Below the pieces are notes generated by a model. That model was not told the origin of the DNA and ran no database searches. It saw only the letters and a list, made by a program, of their open reading frames with translations. The position numbers and the translations under genes are program-made. Shown here piece after piece: positions 1-8,527 of a DNA stretch of 15,115 nucleotides; position 1 is the stretch's first letter; every line of letters begins with the position of its first letter. The DNA is from Circinella minor (Eukaryota; Mucoromycota; Mucoromycetes; Mucorales; Lichtheimiaceae): positions 1 through 15,115 of the forward strand of contig JAEPRB010000528.1 of assembly GCA_016758965.1 (NCBI GenBank), read 5' to 3'.

Positions 1-768
1 TAGATATATTGTTAATAAGTATTTTTGAGGTTGTGAATATCTTGAATGAAAGAAGAAGGGTAGACGAAGGGCGCGCCATGTTACTAAAGTGCCGGCTCAG
101 AATTGGCGCGCCCGTAGTCATTCCCTTGGTATATATCTAGGATAATAATTTATGTATTAAAATAAAAACAAATTCTACAAAAAATCTTGTTTTTTTTTTG
201 ACATTATCATAATGTTTTAAGATATACGTTTTCGATTTGATGATATATGTGAATTTAGGTGGATATTTTACGTGGATGATCCGTAGTAGGGTCGGGTTAT
301 TGAGATGAGTGATTTTTAGGTCGAGGAGGCACAAGACATCGTTATGTAATTTTACTGCGGTTCTTTTTTAAAAATTATGATCTGCGCACAAGGTATTTTT
401 GGTAGTGCTTATTGCTTAATCTGAAATGATGAGGCGAATGTTCTTATATTTGTAGAGCTATAATCAAATGAATAATAATATATCATTTCTTCCCCCGAAA
501 CGTTACAAAAATTCTTTCAGATCTTTACACCAGTGATCACAAAAGTTAAACTCTATCACTTTTCTTCACAGTGGAGTATGAAAATTTCATATAGACATAA
601 GCTAGATAAATATATATTCTCTTTTCTAATATTTTTTTCTTTTTCTCTACGTAGCGTTATTCTTAACAGTATTTGAGGGTAACTTTATTATTCTTATTAG
701 ACCAGATGGAGTGTTCATGGAAAGGTTTAAATAAATCAAAACGTTTCTAATTATAATAATAATTTATT
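1..768. other. Gene-poor left flank
   Basis: I see no convincing coding region in this stretch; open frames are short, AT-rich and without family resemblance. It contains the GC-rich inverted repeat at 69-113. Its last ~70 bases (about 697-768) are the 3' flank of GNAT copy A and are closely similar to the 3' flank of copy C (9308 to about 9380). Confidence 0.6.
69..113. repeat. GC-rich perfect inverted repeat (hairpin)
   Basis: The 10-base arm GGGCGCGCCA (69-78) is repeated perfectly in inverted orientation at 104-113, around a 25-base loop. The arms are pure G/C apart from one base, in a strongly AT-rich region, so the match is unlikely to be chance. The bases just outside are GTAGAC (61-65 region) and GTAGTC (114-119), a weak direct repeat that could be a decayed target duplication. 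It could be a small foldback element, one end of a larger transposon running off the window, or a protein-binding palindrome. Confidence 0.6.
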
Positions 769-1384
769 CTATATTAACTTTTCTTTTGGAATAGATCTCA
801 TCCACATTTGATAGTGGGGCTTGTCATAATATATAAATGGTTCGTTATCAGCGTCTTCTACAACAAAACCGACCTTTTCATAAAAACCACGTTTATCAAC
901 TTGTCCATCTAATACAATAGATTTTATACCTTGTGTTTTAGCACCTTCCAACATGGTTAGAGCCAATTTTTTACCCACAGATAAACCACGGGCATCAGAT
1001 AAAACAGCTAATCGACCTAATCTTCCTACTTGTTTATCATTTTTGACAGGAACTGAACGAATTGTACCAACAGGGACACGCTCATTTGTATCGGCTATTT
1101 GACATGTTGCAAGCCAATGAGCAGAAATTGGATCATATTCACTTTATTAGGAAATAATATGTTTTATTAATTAACAAAGAATCGATTATAAATAATACAT
1201 ATCCACAACCAGTGTATTTCTTCTACACCTCCTTTTTCTTCCTTACGTACTCGTCAAGTTGGCTTTCCAAAGAACACTTTTGCTCAGGAACAAAAACTTT
1301 AACTCGAACATCAATACATTTTTTTTTGTCTTCGTCAGTTAGTGCAGGATGAATTTTTAGATTCATATATCGTGGTGTTACCAT
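769..1384 (-). CDS. GNAT-family N-acetyltransferase, copy A
   Basis: Predicted to transfer an acetyl group from acetyl-CoA to an unknown amine substrate. Model: exon 1 1384-1251, intron 1250-1142 (GT..AG), exon 2 1141-769, giving 168 aa. The N-terminal half has the VRVKVFVPEQ and DEYDP..AHWLA blocks typical of the ElaA/YjcF-like GNAT group. The acetyl-CoA loop follows beta-strand GRLAVLSD as RGLSVGKKL (about residues 100-108), with Ser where the family usually has Gly. The C-terminal GFYEKVGFVVE and MWMRSIP segments complete the fold. The 5' splice site carries a 4-base insertion relative to copy C, creating overlapping donors GTACGT and GTAAGG; only the upstream one keeps the frame. It is tandem with copy B and a close relative of copy C. 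Family is sure, substrate unknown; expression was not testable. Confidence 0.88.
1142..1250 (-). other. Intron of GNAT copy A with tandem donor
   Basis: This 109-base intron is identical to the copy C intron (8830-8934) apart from a 4-base insertion at its 5' end. The junction reads GACGA^GTACGTAAGG. The downstream GTAAGG donor, the one homologous to copy C by sequence, would join GAC GAG TAC to TGA and end the protein at once. Confidence 0.8.
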
Positions 1385-1865
1385 TTTATTGGAGGAATAA
1401 AGAATTTTATATATCTAAGGTTGTTAACGTTCAGAAAATAAAAAGAGGTGAAGAAAACAAAACGCACTTTTTTTTTTATCTTTTATTTAAACCAATAGTT
1501 ACTATTTCTCAACTCAGGTAGTACACACTGGAATATCAGTTAAATTTAATTGTACACATTGTGTTCCCCTCAATAAAAAGAAACATAATAGAATATATGT
1601 AAATTAAAGAATGGTCATCTTTTCAGTTGACATCTAAAATTCTAGATTATAATACATATGGCATGACAAAATCTATTGTTTGGATCTGAGTTTTTTTAAT
1701 TTTCTTTTTTTAGATTAGTTGTACAGTTTCCAAATAGTTGGTGAGTCATTTTATGCTGTTGTTGATCATCTTTATTCTAATGTTATTTTTACTGTTCTAC
1801 ATATTGAATTGAAATACAAAAAAAAAAAAAAAAATAGTTGACAAGGTTTACATTTCTACTATCAA
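1385..1865. other. Intergenic region between GNAT copies A and B
   Basis: This holds the promoter and leader of copy A (minus strand) and the 3' region of copy B. About 55 bases next to the copy A start (1385 to about 1440) are homologous to the leader of copy C. There is a long A run (about 1818-1834). I see no other gene in it. Confidence 0.55.
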
Positions 1866-2453
1866 TTATGGAATAGATCGCATCCACATTTTATAATGAA
1901 GTGTACCTCGTACATCATAAGGTACTTCATCTTCTTTTTCTACCACAAATCCGACTTTTTCATAAAAAGTACGCTTATCCACTTGACCTTCTAACAAGAG
2001 TGATTGAACACCTTGAGCTTTTGCAGCCTCTCTTAATGTACAAATTAATTTACTACCCACTGACATCCCGCGGATATCAGATAATACAGCCATACGACCT
2101 ACTTTTCCAACTTGAGCATTCACTTTATAAAGTCTTACGGTCCCAACAGCTACACGTTCCTTTGCATCAATCGATTCACATGTTGCAAGCCAATATTGAG
2201 ATAGTGCATCATATTGACTATTAATTTATGTAACAGTAAAGACAATTATTGAATCATTTTTTATATGAAGATTTGAATGATAGTGCAACTGTAAACTGTA
2301 TATAGAAGAATATATAACTTACTCAATTTCACTTTTTAAAGGATAATTTTGTTCATGAACAAATACCTTGATACGAATATCAATACATTTTTGTTTATCT
2401 TCTTCAGTCAATGCTGGATGAATCTCTAAATTTGTATACTTTGGTATCACCAT
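1866..2453 (-). CDS. GNAT-family N-acetyltransferase, copy B
   Basis: A second acetyl-CoA-dependent N-acetyltransferase of the same family as copies A and C. Model: exon 1 2453-2323, intron 2322-2218 (GTAAGT..TAG), exon 2 2217-1866, giving 160 aa. The intron lies at the same place and phase as in A and C, but its sequence is not alignable by eye, so this is the older paralogue. Conserved blocks are IRIKVFVHEQ, YWLATCE, GRMAVLSDIRGMSVGSKL (acetyl-CoA loop, Ser replacing the first Gly) and TFYEKVGFVVE, ending MWMRSIP. It is 8 residues shorter than A and C: one at the exon junction, two before the CoA-binding strand, five at the C terminus. It lies upstream of copy A on the same strand and is divergent from MPP6, sharing a 204-base promoter region. 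Substrate unknown. Confidence 0.9.
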
Positions 2454-2657
2454 TATCTATATATAAGTATGATATAAAGGAAAGAAAGAAAGAAAAAGAA
2501 AAGAGAAAGGAGTAAAAAAAAAAAAAACCAGTTAATCATAAAAACAGCCATATTTTAAGCAAAATTTCTTTTTTTTTTAAGTCACGAAAGTTCCTCTACG
2601 CTTTTTATTAACTTTCTTGTAATCGCGTTTTTATACTCTTTACTCAACTTTTCAAAC
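2454..2657. promoter_or_regulatory. Divergent promoter region of GNAT-B and MPP6
   Basis: Only 204 bases separate the two start codons, so this interval must carry both leaders and promoters. It contains a purine tract (GAAAGAAAGAAAGAAAA-like, about 2479-2512, followed by an A run) and a T run at about 2570-2578, which are plausible nucleosome-excluding poly(dA:dT) tracts. I cannot point to a confident TATA box. Confidence 0.5.
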
Positions 2658-3486
2658 ATGGCTGATAAAGATAAAAAAGATGCAGGAAAAAAACCTTCAA
2701 ATAGACTGTTAAGCATGAAGGTAAAAGCAAAAGCAAAAAAAAAAAAAAAAAAGATTGTTATTTGATTCTTTCTCGAATGGAAAAAAATATATAGATGCAT
2801 AAATATTGATCGATCTTTTTTTTTTTTAATGATTTATAGTTCATGCAACGATCCCTTGAGAAAGAACAACAAGAACAACTTGAAAAAGAACGTAAACGAA
2901 TTATTACAGAATCAGAATGGGTATTGGAATATGAAAGTGATGAGATTCAAAAACCGTAACGTATATTCCCAATCTATTATTTCTTCACAAGTCTTTGTTT
3001 TTTTTTTAAACAGTAACTAACTAACTAACTGTGATACATATTTCTATTTAACAATAATTATAATAGAAAAATTCGAGTTGATTATCAACCAAGTTTTCTT
3101 GCATTTACAGAGCCAGTTAATACAGGACGTCAATCGTTTAAAGAATTTAACAAAAAAACAGAGGTAAAGAAAAAGAAATAAAAGATATGCTATTTAAGTG
3201 GATGGATCAGAGGTAATTAATACTATATATATAGGAAGCTGAAAAAGAAGCAGCACGGAGGAAGGAAAAGGAGCATCAAGACCGTTTGGATAAAGCTTCT
3301 GAATTAGAAGAACAGGAAACATTGAATGAAATGCAAAAACGAGTAGATGGTGCTACCAAGAAAGGAAGGAAACGAGGTCGAGTAGCTTATTTGGAACAGA
3401 CCCGTAATAAACTTAATGCAGCAGAAGACGCTAAACGACCAAGGCAATCAGATCCAAAAGAACAAAATTTTATTAAACCACAATAA
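2658..3486 (+). CDS. MPP6: M-phase phosphoprotein 6 / Mpp6, nuclear exosome cofactor
   Basis: Mpp6 is an RNA-binding cofactor of the nuclear RNA exosome that helps tether the Mtr4 helicase to the core and acts in rRNA processing and surveillance. Exons: 2658-2720, 2840-2955, 3067-3163, 3235-3486, with consistent phases, giving 175 aa. Residues 15-27 (NRLLSMKFMQRSL) match the diagnostic N-terminal Mpp6 motif, followed by an acidic/basic helix and the conserved Trp in TESEW (W48). GRQSFKEFN (80-88) matches the GRxSFxGFN block of the family, and the protein ends FIKPQ, like the animal FLKPQ end. The middle is rich in Lys and Glu and contains KKGRKRGR. Length is close to the human protein. The start is the first in-frame Met. 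It is divergent from GNAT-B with no functional link. Confidence 0.93.
2956..3066 (+). other. MPP6 intron 2 with tandem branch-point-like repeat
   Basis: The 111-base intron runs from GTAACG to ATAG. At about 3013-3030 it holds four tandem copies of TAAC (TAACTAACTAACTAACT), each matching the fungal branch-point core CTAAC, about 40 bases before the acceptor. A nearer CAG at 3011-3013 would lead straight into a TAA stop and is unlikely to be used as an acceptor. Confidence 0.7.
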
Positions 3487-4288
3487 TTTTTTTTTTCCTT
3501 TTTCCTTTTTCTCTTTCTCTTCTTTGTTCTTTTAATGATATCATAAAAAAAAAATCCTCTTCAAATGTAAAAGGATGTTTTTTTTAGACTATTGTGAGAT
3601 TGTAAGATTTATGCGATAATTTAACTTTTTGTTGTAAAAAAAAAAAAAAAATCAAAGCATATATTTATTACAATTCAATCCCCTTTTCACGAGTATCCCA
3701 AATTCTCGAAACATCCATTGTAGATATTTTCTTTCCTTTGTTTTATTTTTTTATTTATATAAATTCATAATATTTGTAATCAATCTACCATTCAAAATTA
3801 TATTTATATGAATATTATGTTACACTGTTATATAATCCATTTTCAAAAGATATATTATGATAATTTTCAATTGATAGAGCCTTATAACGAAAATAGTGTT
3901 TTTTAAAAAAGAAAACCCTCAATAATTTTATCATCATGTTATTTAATGGTTTTAGAAATATAAGATGGAAGAAACTATAATTATCAATTTTCTTGCAGGC
4001 ATTTGCTGTCAAGGTTACTAAAAGTTATGCAATGATAGCTCGAGAATTTTAATTTTCAAATTGCCATAGAGACAGTCACGCAAGATGTCATATCCGCTTC
4101 CCGCCCACAATAAATTTTACAACGGTGACCCCAGTTCGTCGTTCTCTCTAACTGTAATAAAGTGAGTTACAAAAGAAAATGTAAAAAAAAAAAAAAGAGA
4201 ATGAGGAATATTTTAAAAAGAGGTTCTTTCATTTGTCTAGAAAATTAACCTTTAATAACTTAAATAAAAAAAAATTTTATAGACTAAA
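3487..4288 (+). other. Intergenic region, MPP6 3' end and ATP4 promoter/leader
   Basis: The first part is T-rich and A-rich MPP6 3' sequence (C/T tract 3487-3531, A runs about 3547 and 3637). Around 4060-4165 the base composition rises in GC, with CCGCTTCCCGCCCAC, and contains a 26-codon open frame starting at ATG 4085. A good donor GTGAGT at 4162 and an acceptor TTTTATAG at 4275-4282, six bases before the ATP4 start, suggest a spliced 5' leader. I found no other gene here. Confidence 0.5.
4162..4282 (+). other. Probable 5' leader intron of ATP4
   Basis: GTGAGT at 4162 and TTTTATAG ending at 4282 would bound a 121-base intron within the size range of the coding introns here. Its removal would leave six leader bases before ATG 4289. 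This is inferred from splice signals only; a transcript start just upstream is assumed. Confidence 0.4.
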
Positions 4289-5577
4289 ATGGCCTTTAGA
4301 CTGCTGACCAAGAACGTTGCAGGTACTTTTACCATTGTTCGAGATGATAATAATCAAGTTTTTTTTTCACCCTTCTATTATATATCGAGGAAAGAAATCA
4401 AATAAAAATCTAATACGCGTTAATGAATATTATAGTTGCTGCTGCTCGTCCCGCCATGTTGAATGCCTCGCGCCGTACTGCCGGTATTGCCGCGTACGTT
4501 TGATATTTTATTTTTATATATTTTCGACATTTAAATTTACCTAATTTAACAACTAATGTTAATTTTCTTATTATTAATTTAGTGTTCGTGCCTATTCCGC
4601 TGAAGCTGAAGGTGAATTCTACTTTCTTAACATATATACACACGAAAGAATATAAAAATTGGATAATTGGAAAAAAAAATATTAATCTTTGTATATATCT
4701 GTATCATTAATTTAGCCAAGAAATCCCCTTCTATCCTTGACTCTCTTCCCGGTGACTCTATTGCCGCTAAGGCTGGTTACTTGGCTGTTGGTGGTGGTGC
4801 TTCTGCTGCCTTGATTGCTAAGGAAATCTATATTTTGAACGAAGAAACTTTAGTCTTGGTTGCCAGTGGTGGTCTTTTGGCTGTTTTGTTGAAGTATCTT
4901 CGTGAACCCTACAACAACATGGCTAATGATCACATTAACGTAAGATATAAAATTATAAAAGAATTGAAGAAAGGGAGGGAGGGAATTTTTTTTCTTTTTA
5001 AAAAAAGATTTGATGCTAATATTATATATGTTATTTTTTTTTCTTTTAAAAAAAATAGCGTATCAAGAGCATCTTGAACCAAGCACGTAACGATCACAAG
5101 TCTGCTGTTGAAGAACGTATTTCTGAAGCTGGTCAAATGAAGGATCTTGTTGATGTCACCAAGGCTTTATTCGAATTGTCCCGTGAAACTGCTCAAATTG
5201 AAGCTGAAGCTTTCGCTTTGAAGCAACAAGTTGCTGTTGCTCAAGAAGTCAAGGGTACTCTTGATTCCTGGGTTCGTCATGAAGCTAACGTTCGTGAACG
5301 TGAACAAAAGCAATTGGCTGCTTTCTTGATCGAAAAGATCCAAAAGGATTTACAAGATCCTGCTATCCAAAACCAAATTTTGGAACAAGCTGTCGCTGAT
5401 GTTGAAAGTAAGTTTTTTTTTTTTTGTATACCTATTATCATATATGAAATGAAGGGGGGATATAAATGATATCATGGTGCTATGTGTGGATATTTTTTGG
5501 ATATTACAGTTAACTAATCAAAATGAATATGTGTGTTTTTTCTTTAACTTTTTTTAGAGCTCGCAAAGACTGCTTAA
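4289..5577 (+). CDS. ATP4: Mitochondrial F1Fo ATP synthase subunit b (subunit 4)
   Basis: Subunit b is the peripheral stalk of mitochondrial ATP synthase; it is anchored in the inner membrane and holds F1 against rotation. Exons: 4289-4322, 4436-4493, 4583-4611, 4716-4939, 5059-5407, 5558-5577, all phases consistent, giving 237 aa (the yeast protein is similar in size). Residues 1 to about 35 form an Arg/Ala/Ser-rich mitochondrial presequence with a likely cleavage around RAYS. Two hydrophobic segments follow (about 62-78 and 86-104), then KYLREPYN and a long charged helix with LFELSRETAQIEAEAF and WVRHEANVREREQ. Codon choice is strongly biased (AAG, CGT, GCT/GCC, TTG), unlike the neighbouring genes, which fits high expression. 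The last exon encodes only six residues and the stop. It is convergent with the SMAP gene. Confidence 0.96.
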
Positions 5578-5837
5578 ACAATTTGTTAAAATGTAATATA
5601 CAAAATTTATGCATAAAAGAGATCCTTATACGCACTAGAGTCTATATTAATTAGCAAAAAAAAAAAATGTTTGTATCACTCGATGAGTGTGTATGAGAAT
5701 GAAATGAATGAGAGTATATATTATGTATGCATAGATGTATGTATGTGTGCGTGTGTGTGTTTGAAAAGGTGAAAAAACAAAAAAAAAAGATAAAATGGTG
5801 AGACGAGATATTATTACATGATTGTATATAATTTTTT
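5578..5837. other. Convergent 3' region between ATP4 and the SMAP gene
   Basis: Both genes must end their transcripts in this 260-base interval. It includes an A run at 5656-5667, a TATG/GTGT-rich simple-sequence tract (about 5721-5761) and a T run at 5832-5839. Any read-through would give antisense overlap. I see no gene in it. Confidence 0.55.
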
Positions 5838-6755
5838 TTAACTACCCAAACCTCCACGACGACCCATTTGTTGTTGTTTTCTCATCTTTAAACCATCATT
5901 GAATTGTCGTTGTAAATCATTGGATATACGAGTTCCTTCATCTTCATCAATGGCACTTTTCAAAGAACCATAAAGACCTCCACCTGATTTCTTTGGAGTA
6001 GCAGTAGGTTGAGATTGTTGATTACCCGATTTTTTAGCACCTAACAATCGTAAGAACTTATTCTTTTGGACTTCATCACCACCAAATGTTGCCTTATTCC
6101 AATTATTCCAACCACTTCCTGATGATTCCTCTTCTGATTGCTTGGGAACAACCTTTTCCTTCTGTGTAATACATTCATATAACCATTAGTAACATATTTT
6201 TGCTAAGCAAATTAAAATTGACCCCCTTTAACAAGTTACCTTTTCTTCAGTGACAGGTGTAACTGTTTCCTCACAAGCATGCTTTCTTTGTTTTTTAACT
6301 TTAGATTCATCATCCTTTTCTTCCTTTTTCTTTTCTTTCTTTTTATTCTTCTTTTTATCTTCCTTCTTTACACTACTTTCGTCGCTATCTGACGATTTAG
6401 ATTTTTTCTTTTTTTTGATCTCGGAATCAGTTGAATCATCGCGTTTGCGTTTCTTTCCTATTATTTAAATAAACAATTAGTATTTCTTTTAATCTTATAT
6501 ATTTAAACTTCAATCTATTCAATCTTATATTTACTAACCATCGTTGTGTTTGTCTTTTTTTGACTTTTTACTTTTCTTGTTCTAAATGAAAAAAAAAAGA
6601 AGGGCACAACAATATGATCATAAGTCTACAAATATTTTCTAGCGTTGATTTTTGTTTTTGTTTTTTTCTTTTACCTTGGTAGAATCTTCTGTTACTGAAT
6701 CATTAACAACAACCTTTTCTTTTTCTTCCTTATTCTTCTTCTCTGATTTTCCCAT
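5838..6755 (-). CDS. Lysine-rich nuclear protein with C-terminal SMAP (small acidic protein-like) domain
   Basis: Function is not established; animal relatives with this domain include the small acidic protein SMAP and the nucleolar lysine-rich KNOP1. Exons: 6755-6675, 6581-6539, 6457-6240, 6161-5838, giving 221 aa. Residues 1 to about 113 are low-complexity, with long Lys/Glu/Asp/Ser runs including KKRKRDD, a likely nuclear localisation signal, and SSDSDESS, a casein-kinase-2-like acidic serine patch. The SMAP domain starts at W132 with NWNKATFGGDE and NKFLRLLGAKK (149-158), and its second half (TRISNDLQRQF...GRRGGLG) aligns with the C-terminal block of human SMAP. The start is the first Met in frame. 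The gene is convergent with ATP4, and its upstream side faces the long gene-poor region. Domain assignment is by motif recognition. Confidence 0.85.
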
Positions 6756-7680
6756 ATTAATTTTACACAAAAAAAAAAAATAATAATAATAATAAATAAA
6801 AATTTGGATAGCTGCTGTTTTAAGAAGGCTGTTGCTGTCATTGGAAAACATTATAGCCAATTAAAACAGGGCAAAAAATGAGAAAACAAATCTGAACATT
6901 ACTATTATTGATAATTGATAGTCAGTAAACTATGATCATTTATTTTGAGAACGAATAACAATATACATATCGTTCTACACTGTAGTATATAAAGTTTCTC
7001 GTCATCATGTCTTTTTCTAATAGTAGTAAGGAGCAAAATTCTTACTTTTTTGGGAACCTATCTATGAATAAATTCTTGCGATATTTATCAGTTACGTACG
7101 CATATTTTTACATCACTATGTCAACCTTGTTACTCTTAAATCAAGAAATTACACTTTATCAATATATTAGCGCTTTTCAATACACGACATCTTGACCAAG
7201 TACAACATTATCTGTAGTTGTTTAAAAAGCTTTGAATATAAAAGAAAGCTCACCATCCTCCAATAAACAATCTTAATACGTACGCAATACAAAGGTAGTA
7301 CGTATCTTCTTCGATTACATTTATTATTATCTATTGATCGTTTCCTCAACTACTCATGATCATAGTTTGCATTACTATTAATACGTATTGTCAAACTACT
7401 TGTATACTTAAGCCCGCTAATAAACATGAATATCATAGTAACAAATATTAATATGAGTTATGTTATAGTATAGTGGCCCAAGTACTCAAAATGACAAAGG
7501 GCGCTCCCCTAGTTATTTCTCAAATTGTAAAGTGAAGAGATTATCATTATTTTCTCTTTCTCGATTCACATATTCTATCGTATGACTTTTATCAACATAA
7601 GCATTATATTTTAGTTTATTATTTTACTTGCAAATATATGTATGATACGTACCTAAGCTGGGAAATAGTAACTGTTAGGA
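6756..7680. other. Gene-poor region upstream of the SMAP gene
   Basis: It begins with the SMAP promoter/leader, including an A run and TAA repeats (about 6769-6795). A TATA-like TATATAAAG lies at 6985-6993, just before a 62-codon open frame at 7007. The palindrome TACGTA recurs at 7093, 7277, 7299, 7382 and 7646. I recognise no gene family. Confidence 0.45.
7007..7195 (+). CDS. Possible small hydrophobic ORF (62 aa), doubtful
   Basis: The frame starts at an ATG 14 bases after a TATA-like TATATAAAG and runs 62 codons. The middle to C-terminal part is hydrophobic and aromatic (FLRYLSVTYAYFYITMSTLLLL), so it could form one membrane helix. I recognise no family, and AT-rich DNA often yields such Tyr/Phe/Leu-rich frames by chance. 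The TATA box is too close to the ATG for a usual leader. Treat as unproven. Confidence 0.15.
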   Translation: MSFSNSSKEQNSYFFGNLSMNKFLRYLSVTYAYFYITMSTLLLLNQEITLYQYISAFQYTTS

Positions 7681-7800
7681 CAGCAACCAAAAGTCGTGCC
7701 ATACTGCGATCGTGCCATCCCCTCCCCCCATGACTGTGATTATTTTATTCCACTGTCTTTGGTCATGCCTTACCATCCTGCCGTTTTCAATTACTACCTA
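7681..7800 (+). repeat. Left inverted arm of the 847-bp element
   Basis: This arm contains AAAAGTCGTGCC (7689-7700), the second motif at 7709-7718, a C-rich block (7719-7729) and the third, degraded motif GTCATGCCTT (7762-7771). It pairs with 8432-8527. Confidence 0.7.
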
Positions 7801-7964
7801 CTAACACTTGATAATATGATATAATGACTTCAAAATAATAAGATTACATATGTATATAAGTGATATTATTCTTATTTATTAGGAAATTAATAATAAATAT
7901 CTTTTACTTAAACCCTCTTTACCCAAGTAAGCAATGCTTTTGGTTAATGGAAGTAACATAAATA

Positions 7965-7982
7965 ACACACACACACACACAC
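7965..7982. repeat. (AC)9 microsatellite
   Basis: Nine perfect AC units lie inside the 847-bp element. Confidence 0.9.
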
Positions 7983-8431
7983 AAAGAATATATATGTCAC
8001 CTTAACTTATACACCGTTATGCTCCCAAATATGATTGTGAAATAATTTATCTTAAAATACACATTCTGTCTTCATCTTTTTTTTTAATAGTTATTGTGCG
8101 TATTTTACATATGAATTACTTTTACTTTTTTTTATTTATTTAATAAAAAGATATATTGGGTTTATAATCAACTTTTGCATTGCTTATAATTTTTATTCCA
8201 ACCCTGTTATAATTTTGTACTTTATACGTATATTATATACGTAATATAAATATACGATATTTTTATTTTTAATTTGCCATGTGCTTTTAGTAAGTTGAAT
8301 AAGTTAATTCATTATCATTATACTAGTGAGCCAAGAAGAAAAGTTACTCAAAACGAAACAAAAGCACTGTTTTTTTAACGTCAATTATATGTTAGAAAAT
8401 ATTATTTATGCAAAAGTACAACTTGCGAGAC

Positions 8432-8527
8432 AGGGTAGTAAAATAGGGTCAATGGCACGACCGAACACAACGAAATAAAACATGGGGGGATAGCACGACC
8501 GCAGGATGGCACGACTTTTAGTACCTG
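8432..8527 (-). repeat. Right inverted arm of the 847-bp element
   Basis: This arm contains GGCACGACTTTT (8508-8519), the exact inverse of the left-arm core, plus ATAGCACGACC and ATGGCACGACC further in. It ends about 170 bases before the GNAT copy C start codon. Confidence 0.7.

Larger units (their letters stand above)
7681..8527. mobile_element. Non-autonomous DNA transposon (MITE-like) with ~100-bp imperfect terminal inverted repeats
   Basis: The left end (about 7681-7800) and right end (about 8432-8527) are inverted, imperfect copies of each other. Shared blocks run in the same order: CAG(N)4, AAAAGTCGTGCCAT, CTGCGRTCGTGCYATCC, CCCCATG, GGTCRTGCC and TTACTACC. Each arm carries three copies of a decamer like GTCGTGCCAT (left 7693, 7709, 7762; right, inverted, 8506-8515, 8490-8499, 8452-8461), with the outer two 16 bases apart in both arms. 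This looks like subterminal transposase-binding sites. The interior has no ORF over 60 codons and no transposase. I could not find a target-site duplication, so the exact ends and superfamily are uncertain. Confidence 0.7.

Noticed and set aside
137..334. 65-codon minus-strand open frame
   Set aside because: AT-rich composition (Lys/Ile/Tyr/Phe), no family features, and no splice or promoter support.
2582..2800. 72-codon minus-strand frame over MPP6 exon 1
   Set aside because: It lies antisense to the MPP6 start and its Phe run is just the A tract of intron 1.
4410..4643. 77-codon minus-strand frame over ATP4 exons 2-3
   Set aside because: Antisense shadow of ATP4 coding exons and introns.
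5721..5761. TATG/GTGT tract as a regulatory element
   Set aside because: It is best explained as imperfect simple-sequence DNA in a convergent 3' region.
7167..7349. 60-codon minus-strand frame
   Set aside because: No family resemblance, and no supporting signals; expected by chance in this composition.
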